Source: Pontibacter sp. FD36 (GTDB lineage Bacteria > Bacteroidota > Bacteroidia > Cytophagales > Hymenobacteraceae). From it: a DNA stretch of 64,000 bases. Below, one piece after another: positions 44,316 through 52,140 of the stretch; the stretch's first letter is position 1, and every line of letters begins with the position of its first letter. The stretch spans positions 186,001 through 250,000 of the forward strand of contig NZ_JADPMP010000002.1 in NCBI RefSeq assembly GCF_015686655.1, written 5' to 3'. The notes under the pieces were generated by a model. It was not told the origin of the DNA. It saw nothing but the letters and a program-made list of their open reading frames with translations, and ran no database searches. Position numbers and translations under genes: made by a program.

Positions 44316-44801
44316 ATGAAGCTAAAACACTACCTCATTCCCATCGCTTTCCTGGCAATATCTTGCAGCGCCTCCAAAAATACCGGCTCCACTTCAAATA
44401 CTGCCTCCGCTAAAGGTATGATTGACTACGGTAGTCCGATGCATGAGCAAATGTTACTTAATGAAATTACTTTCGTGATAGCAGAAGTCAGCGAGGACAA
44501 AACTTACGGCTATGACAGCATAAATCCGATCATGGTCGGAGGTGCTGATAAATCGGAGGGACCACTTAATGAAAGACGTTTCCTGAACGCGCTGGCAGGT
44601 CCTGACGGGGAGGTCATCAGTTATCACCGGCTTGGGAGCTGCTGCAGTTTCCAGTCAAAAAACGGCATGATGGGTGGCGGTCTGCTCGACAAGTACAGCA
44701 TCACCTACGAAGGACTGGCTGAGCCAATCATACTGTACATCAACATGTATGATTCTGACAAACTGAAAGTACCGGTTGGTTTTACCTTGAAAAGTAAGTA
44801 A
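44316..44801 (+). CDS. Small lipoprotein of the family often mislabelled 2-dehydro-3-deoxyphosphooctonate aldolase
   Basis: 161 residues with a lipobox (FLAISC, Cys17). After a Ser/Thr-rich linker comes a conserved domain with GYDSINPIMVGG, GPLNERRFLNALAGPDGE, YHRLGSCCSFQSKNG, GLLDKYSITYEGL and IILYINMYD. Database records of such Bacteroidota lipoproteins sometimes carry a KdsA name, but nothing here resembles the KdsA barrel. Function unknown; the vicinal Cys pair is notable. DUF4256 gene follows 19 bases later. Confidence 0.8.
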   Translation: MKLKHYLIPIAFLAISCSASKNTGSTSNTASAKGMIDYGSPMHEQMLLNEITFVIAEVSEDKTYGYDSINPIMVGGADKSEGPLNERRFLNALAGPDGEVISYHRLGSCCSFQSKNGMMGGGLLDKYSITYEGLAEPIILYINMYDSDKLKVPVGFTLKSK

Positions 44802-44820
44802 TAATCAAGTAGATATAACC

Positions 44821-45384
44821 ATGGCAAATACAAAAGAATTATCACCCGAACAACAGGAGGGATTGCTCAGCACCCTGAAAGCTCGCTTTGAAAAGAACAT
44901 GCAACGCCATGCAGAGATAGCCTGGAACGATGTGCTAGCCAGACTGGAGGCGAATCCCGCTAAACTATGGTCGCTGCACGAAATGGAGCGCACAGGAGGT
45001 GAGCCGGATGTGGTAGGGCACGATCAGCAGACTGGAGAGTACATCTTTTACGACTGCGCAGCGGAGAGTCCCAAAGGGCGCAGAAGCGTGTGCTACGACC
45101 GCGAAGGACTGGAGTCGAGAAAGGAGCACCGGCCAGAAAACAACGCCGTAGACATAGCGTCAGACATGGGTATTGAACTGTTAACAGAAGCTCAATACCA
45201 GGAATTGCAAAAGCTTGGGAAATTCGATCTAAAGACGTCGAGCTGGATCCAAACGCCCACTGAGATCAGAAAGCTAGGAGGTGCTCTTTTTTGCGACCGA
45301 CGCTATGATCAAGTTTTCGTGTATCACAACGGAGCACAATCGTACTATGCCGCCCGGGCTTTTCGGGGCTCCCTAAGAGTTTGA
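44821..45384 (+). CDS. DUF4256 domain protein
   Basis: Soluble protein of 187 residues without signal peptide. It matches DUF4256 throughout, with LLSTLKARFEKNMQRH, MERTGGEPDVVGHD, FYDCAAESPKGRRSVCYD and GGALFCDRRYDQVFVYHNGA. No catalytic role is established. It follows a small lipoprotein gene by 19 bases and may share its transcript. Confidence 0.9.
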   Translation: MANTKELSPEQQEGLLSTLKARFEKNMQRHAEIAWNDVLARLEANPAKLWSLHEMERTGGEPDVVGHDQQTGEYIFYDCAAESPKGRRSVCYDREGLESRKEHRPENNAVDIASDMGIELLTEAQYQELQKLGKFDLKTSSWIQTPTEIRKLGGALFCDRRYDQVFVYHNGAQSYYAARAFRGSLRV

Positions 45385-45446
45385 TCCGAAAATTTGAGAA
45401 CAGATAGCTGAACTGCCCATTCTGAGAATTACCCGCTATTATATGC

Positions 45447-45454
45447 TATATTTG
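45447..45454 (+). promoter_or_regulatory. -7 promoter element of the acetolactate decarboxylase gene
   Basis: TATATTTG followed by AAC and the ATG at 45458: three bases between the box and the start codon, predicting a leaderless message. No good -33 box was found. Confidence 0.5.
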
Positions 45455-45457
45455 AAC

Positions 45458-46192
45458 ATGAAACAGCTACTTCTTCCAACGATCAGCCTGCTGGCCATGC
45501 TATACCTGAGCAGCTGCACGACTGATGCTGCCCAGCATGATGCAACTACCACAAGTGACGTGCAGGTAGTGGGTGCCATGCGCAACGTCATGTGGAAAGG
45601 CGAACTGGCCGGAACCATTGACTTGGACTCCCTCTCAGACAAAACACACCTGTACGGACTGGGGCCGGTAGAATATCTCGCCGGTGAACTCCTGATACTG
45701 GATGGCAAATCTTATAAATCGGTGGCGACGAGCGATACAAGTATGCGGGTAGAGGAGACCTTTGACGTTAAAGCCCCGTTTTTTGTCTATGCGCAGGTAC
45801 CAAGTTGGCGGGAGCGCATGCTGCCGGACTCCATCCGTACGCTTCAACAGCTGGAGCTATACCTGGACAGCGAGACGCAGCACAGCACGCGGCCATTTGC
45901 ATTCAGAGTAAGCGGCGAAGTAGAACAGGCTACCATCCACATCGTGAATTTGCCGGCTGGCTCAACGGTCAGTTCACCAGACGAAGCGCACCAGGGACAG
46001 GTAAATTATGAACTGCACCAGGTGGAGGCGGATCTGGTGGGCTTTTTCTCCACAGAGCACAAAGCCGTCTTCACACACCACGATACCTACATGCACCTGC
46101 ATCTGATCACAAAAGACCGTTCCCAAATGGGGCACCTGGATGCAGTGACATTCAAGCCCGGAACGCTGAAGCTATACCTGCCGGAGGTATAA
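45458..46192 (+). CDS. Acetolactate decarboxylase-family lipoprotein
   Basis: About 244 residues. The domain matches alpha-acetolactate decarboxylase: GAMRNVMWKGELAGTIDLDS near the N-terminus, LDGKSYKS, VKAPFFVYAQV, GFFSTEHKAVFTHHDTYMHLHL and RSQMGHLD. The HLH plus later GH correspond to the three zinc-binding His of the family. Unlike cytosolic AlsD/BudA, it starts with a lipoprotein signal (lipobox YLSSC, Cys20), so the mature protein would be membrane-anchored outside the cytoplasm. ATG 45458 is chosen because a -7 element sits three bases before it and the signal peptide begins there. Confidence 0.85.
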   Translation: MKQLLLPTISLLAMLYLSSCTTDAAQHDATTTSDVQVVGAMRNVMWKGELAGTIDLDSLSDKTHLYGLGPVEYLAGELLILDGKSYKSVATSDTSMRVEETFDVKAPFFVYAQVPSWRERMLPDSIRTLQQLELYLDSETQHSTRPFAFRVSGEVEQATIHIVNLPAGSTVSSPDEAHQGQVNYELHQVEADLVGFFSTEHKAVFTHHDTYMHLHLITKDRSQMGHLDAVTFKPGTLKLYLPEV

Positions 46193-46217
46193 CAAGACAC
46201 ACCATTCCAAAGCATTC

Positions 46218-46269
46218 ATAACAGCTGCTATACCTGGAAAACTTCTCAGGTATAGCAGCTGTTATTTTT
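46218..46269 (+). terminator. Strong terminator after acetolactate decarboxylase gene
   Basis: A perfect 19-bp stem, left arm 46218-46236 (ATAACAGCTGCTATACCTG), right arm 46247-46265, with a 10-base loop, followed by TTTT. Both arms contain the iterated AGGTATA motif. Confidence 0.88.
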
Positions 46270-46386
46270 ATGTGTTTTCTCAATTTTTTTCAGAAAATCA
46301 TGCAACCAGTTGGGGTTAAATAGCATCTTAACTATATATTGCAGTAAGTATTCTTTTATGCGCTGCTTCTACTTTAATCCCTTTTT

Positions 46387-46473
46387 ATGAAAACTAACTC
46401 TACGACCTTTCTGCGTTATTCTCTTTCCAAAGCCTGTATTCTAATCTGTTCCGGTTGCTGTACGCGGTGCTAG
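46387..46473 (+). CDS. Cys-rich leader-like peptide (28 aa)
   Basis: A 28-codon frame starts MKTNSTTFLRYSLSK and ends ACILICSGCCTRC, with five Cys codons in the last twelve positions. It lies 51 bases upstream of the DUF5686 gene and downstream of a strong terminator, the position and form of a regulatory leader peptide responding to cysteinyl-tRNA or cysteine supply. No terminator hairpin is visible between it and the next gene. It could instead be a small secreted or metal-binding peptide. A degenerate promoter (TTG 46310, TATATATTG 46333) precedes it. Confidence 0.6.
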   Translation: MKTNSTTFLRYSLSKACILICSGCCTRC

Positions 46474-46524
46474 ATTCCAATCTGTCTCTTCTAAATCAAA
46501 CTTATTTATTTGACCGTCATTCCT

Positions 46525-49146
46525 ATGCGTTTATTTTCCTGTTGGCTTACCCTCTTCTTTTTGCTGTCACAACTTTCGCTTTCTGCCCAGGGTATACGCG
46601 GCAGCATTAAGAACCAGCAAGGCGAGGCGCTGCCTTTTGCCTCGGTTTATATCACTAACCTCAACAACGGTTCCTCGAGTAATGCTAATGGTGACTTTGA
46701 GATCAAGCTGCCCGCAGGAAAGCATACCGTGGTAGTGAAGTACATCGGTTATGAAGCACAACAGGTGCAGGTCGAAATCTCGGATAGTTGGGTGCAGCGA
46801 GACTTTCGCTTAGGAGAGCAGTCCTTTGCGCTGAAAGAAGTGCAGGTGAAGGGCAAAGGGGAAGACCCGGCCTACACCATCATGCGTAAGGCCATCGCCA
46901 AGAAGAAATACCACCAGCTGCAGTACGACAGTTACAAGATGAAGGTATACGTGAAGGGTACGGGCGAACTAACCAATGCGCCTTTCTTCCTCAAGAACAA
47001 GCTCAAAGAAGAAGGCGTGAAGCTGAACGAAGCTTATACTATGGAATCGGTGAGCGAGATCAAGTTTGCGCAGCCGAACAAGTTTGAAGAGAAGGTGATT
47101 TCCATCCGAACATCCGGCGACAATAAAGGCACCATTTCGCCGATGTCGTTTGTGAGTGCGAGTTTCTATGATGATAAAGTAGTAGAGATGGTGTCACCGT
47201 TGTCGCGTTCTGCTTTTGCCTATTACAAGTTTCAGTACGAGGGCAGTTTTCAGGAAGGCAACATTGATGTCAACAAGATCAAGGTAACCCCGCGTTCACG
47301 TGGTGACAATGTGTTCGAAGGTTATATCTACATTATCGAGGGTTACTGGGCCATTCACAGCCTCGACCTAAAAACCAGCATGATGGGCTTCCCGATCAAG
47401 GTGAAGCAAAACTATGCCGAAGTGGCTCCGACCGTCTGGATGCCGACCACGCACCAGTTTCATTTCTCGGGCAAAGTGATGGGCTTCGGAGGAGAGTTCC
47501 GCTACCTGGCTTCCATCTCTGATTACCAGGTGGCGCTAAACAAAAAACTAGTGGCACCAAAAGAGATCATAGACGAGAAAGTAGAGGAAGTGCCGGAGGT
47601 GATTGCCGCTATCAAGTCAAACAACAGAAACCCAAACCTGGAAGCATTGGCTAACCAGGACAAACTGACGCGCAAGCAGTTCCGGCAGCTGATCGTGGAG
47701 CAGGAAAAGGAGGCCCTGAAAGAGCGTAAAGACCCGGAAGTGGTATCGGAGCGCAGGTATACGGTTGACAAGCTGGCTACCAAGCGCGACTCCGCCTACT
47801 GGGACTCCGTGCGTCCGGTACCCTTGAGTGAAAAGGAACTCAGAGGTTACCAGCGCGACGACTCACTCGCCCAGATCAGGTCGGCTGAGCTAACGGGAAA
47901 GGACTCCACCAAAGTGATCAAGAAGCGGAAATTCAAGCCGCTGGACCTCGTGACAGGTGGCGGTTACAGGCTTTCGCCGCGCACGCGCCTCAACATCGAT
48001 CCGACGTTTACCAACGTGTATTACAACACCGTGGAGGGATGGAACGTGAACCTGAGTGGCAAACTGCGTCACCAGTACGATAGTTTGCGCCGCAGCTTTG
48101 AGGTGGCACCAACCCTCCGGTATGGCTTCGACAGCGAAACGTTCTATGCCAAGACAAGGCTGACGCATACAGTCAGGACTAAAGGTAAATCGCACCTGCT
48201 ATACCTGGAAGGCGGTCAGTTTGTGGAGCAGTTCAACAGCGAGAACCCGATCCACCCGCACATCAACACACTCAGCACGCTGCTATTCCGCCGCAATTAC
48301 ATGAAGATCTACGAGAAGAGTTTTGTGGAGACCGGCTTTGAGTACAAGCCTTCGGTATGGCTGAAAGTAAGCGGCAACATGGAGTGGTCGCAGCGCAACC
48401 AGCTCTACAACAACACTGACCGCAGCTTCTTCTATTCAGATGCCGACAGGTTCTTTACACCCAGCACACCAGACAACATTGAGCTGGAAAGTACCGAGTT
48501 TCCGAAGCACGAGGCACTGGTGCTGCAGGCAAATGTGAGCTACCGTCCTGTGCAGCGTTACCGTCTGTACAACGGCCGCAAAATTCCAATCATGGAGCGA
48601 TCGCCGGAGCTGTTGCTGATGTACCGCAAGGGCGTGTCAGGAGTGTTGGGGAGTGATGTGAACTTTGACCAGGTGCAGTTAGGCATCAACCATGCGCTGG
48701 CCTTTGGGGTACGGGGCAAGCTGGAGTTTGAGCTGCGCGGGGGCACGTTCCTCAACAGCAAGAGCATGTACTTCATGGACTACAACCACTTCGACGGCAA
48801 CCGCACCATCCTGAGTAGCCTCAAGCCGGCCGGTTCTTTCCGCCTGCTCTACTACTACCAGTACAGCACTAACGGCAGCTACCTTTCGGCGCACACGCAC
48901 TACCAGTTCCGCAAGTTCCTGCTCACCCAGATACCGGAGGTGCGTTTCACAGGTATAAAAGAGAACATCTTCTTTAACTACCTCAAAGCGCAGCACTCTC
49001 CGCACTACTATGAAGTTGGCTATTCGCTGGATAATGTGTTCCGAGTGTTCCGCATCGAAACGGCGGCCTCTTTCAATGACCGCAGCTTCCAGGAAATGGG
49101 TTTCAGGATAGGTATAGCCACGCTTCTGAAGTTTAATCAAAATTAA
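46525..49146 (+). CDS. DUF5686 / carboxypeptidase-regulatory-like outer-membrane protein
   Basis: About 873 residues. The signal peptide ends around SLSAQ. Residues about 20-105 form a carboxypeptidase-regulatory-like domain (RGSIKNQQGEALPFASVYI, VKYIGYEAQQVQVEI). The rest matches DUF5686, with PAYTIMRKAIAKKKYHQLQY, YKMKVYVKGTGELT and a C-terminal portion with barrel-like strands (RPVQRYRLYNGRKIP, GIATLLKF). ATG 46525 is preferred to an upstream TTG because the signal peptide begins there. Function unknown; members are common outer-membrane proteins of Bacteroidota. Confidence 0.88.
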   Translation: MRLFSCWLTLFFLLSQLSLSAQGIRGSIKNQQGEALPFASVYITNLNNGSSSNANGDFEIKLPAGKHTVVVKYIGYEAQQVQVEISDSWVQRDFRLGEQSFALKEVQVKGKGEDPAYTIMRKAIAKKKYHQLQYDSYKMKVYVKGTGELTNAPFFLKNKLKEEGVKLNEAYTMESVSEIKFAQPNKFEEKVISIRTSGDNKGTISPMSFVSASFYDDKVVEMVSPLSRSAFAYYKFQYEGSFQEGNIDVNKIKVTPRSRGDNVFEGYIYIIEGYWAIHSLDLKTSMMGFPIKVKQNYAEVAPTVWMPTTHQFHFSGKVMGFGGEFRYLASISDYQVALNKKLVAPKEIIDEKVEEVPEVIAAIKSNNRNPNLEALANQDKLTRKQFRQLIVEQEKEALKERKDPEVVSERRYTVDKLATKRDSAYWDSVRPVPLSEKELRGYQRDDSLAQIRSAELTGKDSTKVIKKRKFKPLDLVTGGGYRLSPRTRLNIDPTFTNVYYNTVEGWNVNLSGKLRHQYDSLRRSFEVAPTLRYGFDSETFYAKTRLTHTVRTKGKSHLLYLEGGQFVEQFNSENPIHPHINTLSTLLFRRNYMKIYEKSFVETGFEYKPSVWLKVSGNMEWSQRNQLYNNTDRSFFYSDADRFFTPSTPDNIELESTEFPKHEALVLQANVSYRPVQRYRLYNGRKIPIMERSPELLLMYRKGVSGVLGSDVNFDQVQLGINHALAFGVRGKLEFELRGGTFLNSKSMYFMDYNHFDGNRTILSSLKPAGSFRLLYYYQYSTNGSYLSAHTHYQFRKFLLTQIPEVRFTGIKENIFFNYLKAQHSPHYYEVGYSLDNVFRVFRIETAASFNDRSFQEMGFRIGIATLLKFNQN

Positions 49147-49163
49147 GCAACGTAATAGGAACT

Positions 49164-49231
49164 GAAGCGCTGGCTATACCTGTAAAGTGACAGCTAACAC
49201 CACTTGTCAACTTCAGCTATAACAGCGCTTC
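49164..49231 (+). terminator. Long imperfect hairpin after the DUF5686 gene
   Basis: GAAGCGCTG (49164-49172) pairs with CAGCGCTTC (49223-49231), with partly complementary inner segments (AAGTGACAG against CTTGTCAACTT). A TATACCT motif lies in the left arm. No T run follows, so termination is uncertain. Confidence 0.5.
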
Positions 49232-49386
49232 TCTGTTACGTTCTGTACCATAAAAGTGCTTTCAGGAAAGAAAAAAATCTACGTCATGTTGCACTAAAGC
49301 AATATTATTCAGTATCCATGCCATCTTGATCTAAAATCTACGTATACTAATATGACTGATTGTCTGTGTCTTATGTAGATTTTATC

Positions 49387-50634
49387 ATGACAAGGTTTTC
49401 CCGCTTCATCCTGCTTTGTCTTTGCTTCTGTCTGTTGTTTTCCGAAGCAATAGGGCAGGCCTTTGCCAGCGATACGGTTTACTTTACATCAAAGCGAAAG
49501 AGCATTACCATTCCCTTCAAGCTGGTTCACAATCTGATCATCATCCCGGTGCAGATCAACGACTCCAAACAGCTCAACTTCATACTGGACTCCGGTGTGA
49601 AAAATACACTGATTACCCGCCTGCATTACTCTGATTCCCTCAGCCTGCATGAAGCCGGTCGTATTACGATACAGGGTCTGGGCACCGGGCACGAAATAGA
49701 AGCGCTTTACTCAAAAGGAAATTTCATGCGCATGCCGGGCATCGTGGGAATGAACCACGAGGTGTATGTGCTGATGGAAGATGTTTTCAATCTGTCGACC
49801 CGTATGGGAATGTCCATACACGGTATCATCGGTTATGATATCTTCCGCAATTTTATTGTTAAGATCAACTACAGCAGCAAAACACTAACGCTCTACCGAC
49901 CCGATATTAAACTCAAAATTCCGAAAAAAGGGGAAGTATACCCGCTTTACATCGAAAATACCAAAGCCTATGTGGAGGCGGGAGTGCGACAGCACAACGG
50001 TGATTCGATTAAAGTGAAGCTGGTGATCGATACGGGGGCAAGCCATTCGGTTTCGCTCTACCTACCCACGAACGATCGCCTGCAGTTGCCGCCCAAAGTG
50101 ATGGAGGCCTATCTGGGGCGAGGATTAAGCGGCGACATCAACGGTAAGATCGGGCGGATCAACAGCTTTTCACTTGGAAAGTATGAGCTGCAGGATTTGC
50201 CTGCTTCCTTTCCGGACGAGGAGTCGATCAAAGTAGCGCTCAACCTGGCGAACCGTAACGGCAACTTGGGTTCCGATATACTGAAAAGATTCACCGTGAT
50301 TTTTGACTATCCGCACGAGCGCATGATACTCGTTCCTAACCGCAAATATCGCGACCCGTTCTACTACAACATGACAGGTTTCGAGATTAGTACACCCTTG
50401 CCTGGTGCTAACTTTTACATTGTGTCGCATGTGATAGACGACTCCCCGGCTAAGGAGAGCGGACTGCTGCCCGGTGATCAGCTCATTAACATCAACGGCC
50501 GCGATTGCAAGGAACTGGCGCTGGATGAACTGCTCGAACTCTTTGACACCAAGCCAGGCCGCAAGCTGAGAATGAGGCTGAAGCGTGACTCTAAATTAGT
50601 TAACGTGGAAATGGTTTTGCAGAGCAGGATCTGA
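49387..50634 (+). CDS. Retropepsin-like aspartyl protease with PDZ domain
   Basis: About 415 residues, with a signal peptide (ILLCLCFCLLFSEAIGQA). Two aspartyl-protease-like half domains follow: the first with LNFILDSGVKNTLI, a DSG in place of the usual DTG, and the second with VKLVIDTGASHSVSLYL. A C-terminal PDZ domain (about 325-405) has DDSPAKESGLLPGDQLININGRD. It is therefore a probable periplasmic protease or peptide-binding protein. ATG 49387 is chosen because the upstream in-frame extension is not signal-like. Confidence 0.88.
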   Translation: MTRFSRFILLCLCFCLLFSEAIGQAFASDTVYFTSKRKSITIPFKLVHNLIIIPVQINDSKQLNFILDSGVKNTLITRLHYSDSLSLHEAGRITIQGLGTGHEIEALYSKGNFMRMPGIVGMNHEVYVLMEDVFNLSTRMGMSIHGIIGYDIFRNFIVKINYSSKTLTLYRPDIKLKIPKKGEVYPLYIENTKAYVEAGVRQHNGDSIKVKLVIDTGASHSVSLYLPTNDRLQLPPKVMEAYLGRGLSGDINGKIGRINSFSLGKYELQDLPASFPDEESIKVALNLANRNGNLGSDILKRFTVIFDYPHERMILVPNRKYRDPFYYNMTGFEISTPLPGANFYIVSHVIDDSPAKESGLLPGDQLININGRDCKELALDELLELFDTKPGRKLRMRLKRDSKLVNVEMVLQSRI

Positions 50635-50635
50635 T

Positions 50636-50914
50636 TTAGGCCTGCTGCATATCCGTGTATACCTGCACCCCCAGCAACACCACAGCCATCACGATCAGGG
50701 CAATGCCTACATAGAACCTTACCTTAGGGACAGGTGCTGCTACCATGTTTCCGGCTGCATCAGGTTTGCTAAAGCGCAGATTCGACAAGATAAGTCCGTT
50801 TCCGAAGCTGAGCCAGATGGCAGCCATGAGCGGGTCACGGGTCAGGAAAAGGGAGGCAGTGCCAATAGCAGAGAAAAGGATGCCGATGATGACACTTAAA
50901 GACAGATTTTTCAT
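50636..50914 (-). CDS. Small hypothetical membrane protein
   Basis: 92 residues with two or three membrane helices (SVIIGILFSAIGTASLFL, MAAIWLSFGNGLILS, VGIALIVMAVVLLGV). No family recognised. It is convergent with the protease gene, with one base between the stops, and divergent from the arginine operon. Confidence 0.75.
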   Translation of the reverse strand: MKNLSLSVIIGILFSAIGTASLFLTRDPLMAAIWLSFGNGLILSNLRFSKPDAAGNMVAAPVPKVRFYVGIALIVMAVVLLGVQVYTDMQQA

Positions 50915-51073
50915 GGTGCCGCAAGATACACAAAACCCGTCTTTTCAAAGGTGCCCTTACCTCACTGTTGATTGAATAATCCGGATTTAAGGTGAAGTCT
51001 AAGTAGTACGGGAGGTAAATGTTGTAACATTTTATCAGATTGTGTAAATTTTACAATAAACTACAACTCTTTG

Positions 51074-51105
51074 TTGTTTAATTCGATATTATTTCAAAAC
51101 CTTTG
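51074..51105 (+). promoter_or_regulatory. Probable promoter of the arginine operon
   Basis: TTG at 51074-51076 and AACCTTTG at 51098-51105, with a 21-base spacer. The -7 box has A in place of the first T but the CCTTTG core is the same as in the his and trp promoters. Confidence 0.5.
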
Positions 51106-51156
51106 CTTTCCATAACAGGCAGAGGCCTGTTTAACAGATCGAACCGAATTTTTAAA

Positions 51157-51285
51157 ATGAAAAAAAAGCCGACTTTATCATCAGCGATGGTAAATCACCT
51201 TTCTCCGAAGGGTGCGTCTTTTTCTATCCTGTCTGCCAGGATAGTTTTGAGGGCCATTAACGCCGTGGTCCGCTACAGGCCCTAG
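51157..51285 (+). CDS. Probable arginine-responsive leader peptide (42 aa)
   Basis: A 42-codon frame starts MKKKPTLSSA and ends ILSARIVLRAINAVVRYRP, with four Arg codons in its last 15 positions; three are AGG, otherwise uncommon here. It lies directly upstream of the arginine operon. A 5' hairpin (AACAGGC/GCCTGTT, 51114-51131) precedes it, and a perfect 8-bp hairpin (CTATCCTG/CAGGATAG, 51224-51244) ends just at the first of these Arg codons. After the stop, the segment 51376-51383 can pair either upstream or downstream (see the structure at 51360-51435). The Arg run is dispersed, not contiguous, so the role is less certain than for the his and trp leaders. Confidence 0.65.
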   Translation: MKKKPTLSSAMVNHLSPKGASFSILSARIVLRAINAVVRYRP

Positions 51286-51359
51286 GCCGACGTGCTTCCC
51301 GACTGCTTACGTGGTGGTCATTCTTCCCCATTTCTTATAGTGATAACATGTTGCCTGAC

Positions 51360-51435
51360 AAAGGTATGCGTAGCTGCATAACCTTTCCACAGCATTGTTT
51401 CCGATTGTTTTAGTTCTGTATCAGCTGGTTATGCA
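51360..51435 (+). promoter_or_regulatory. Two mutually exclusive RNA pairings upstream of the arginine operon
   Basis: AAAGGTATGC (51360-51369) can pair with GCATAACCTTT (51376-51386, one bulge). The overlapping TGCATAACC (51375-51383) is also exactly complementary to GGTTATGCA (51427-51435), 31 bases before the first operon start codon. Only one can form at a time, the logic of a regulatory switch. Confidence 0.55.
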
Positions 51436-51465
51436 CAGCCATAGCCGGGGTATATATTTTCCAAA

Positions 51466-52134
51466 ATGAATCCATCACCTTTTATCATTACCGTTGCCGA
51501 TGTGCAACACACAGGCTACGCGGCGCAGATCTGCGACGAAATGGAGTCATCTGCCAAAGCCAGAGGGACAGGTATAGCCAAGCGTACCTCGGAATACATT
51601 GCCCAGAAAATGCTGGAAGGCAAAGCCGTGATCGCCCTGGACATGAACGGTGTTTGGGCGGGCTTCTGCTACATCGAAACCTGGAGCCATGGCAAGTATG
51701 TGGCTAACTCTGGCCTGATTGTGTCGCCGGAGCTACGTAAAAGCGGACTGGCCAAACTGATCAAACAGAAAATATTCGAACTGTCACGCACCAAGTACCC
51801 GGATGCCAAGATCTTCGGTCTGACCACGGGCTTGGCCGTGATGAAGATCAACTCTGACTTGGGCTATCGTCCGGTTACCTACTCCGAACTGACTGACGAC
51901 GACGCTTTCTGGAGTGGTTGCAAAAGCTGCATTAACTACGAGATTCTGATGATGAAGAACCGCAGCAACTGCCTCTGTACCGCCATGCTCTACGATCCGG
52001 CGCGTGAGCAGAAGCCAATTGCGCGTGAGCAACTACAGATACTGACGCCGATCGATGAACCGGCTATACCTGTTGGTTACGGCACTTTTGCGCAAGGCCA
52101 CACAAATCCAAATACTAACCCGACAAGCATTTAA
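51466..52134 (+). CDS. GNAT acyltransferase, probable N-acyl (succinyl/acetyl) glutamate synthase
   Basis: First gene of the arginine operon, 222 residues. A GNAT fold is suggested by AVIALDMNGVWAGFCYIETW, LIVSPELRKSGLAKLIKQKIFEL and the C-terminal LGYRPVTYSEL. A Cys-rich stretch follows (FWSGCKSCINYEI, NRSNCLCTAMLYD) that could bind metal. Family knowledge: Bacteroidota lack classical ArgA/ArgJ and use a GNAT at this position to acylate glutamate. The downstream carbamoyltransferase suggests a succinyl group. It ends six bases before argG. Confidence 0.75.
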   Translation: MNPSPFIITVADVQHTGYAAQICDEMESSAKARGTGIAKRTSEYIAQKMLEGKAVIALDMNGVWAGFCYIETWSHGKYVANSGLIVSPELRKSGLAKLIKQKIFELSRTKYPDAKIFGLTTGLAVMKINSDLGYRPVTYSELTDDDAFWSGCKSCINYEILMMKNRSNCLCTAMLYDPAREQKPIAREQLQILTPIDEPAIPVGYGTFAQGHTNPNTNPTSI

Positions 52135-52140
52135 GATAGC

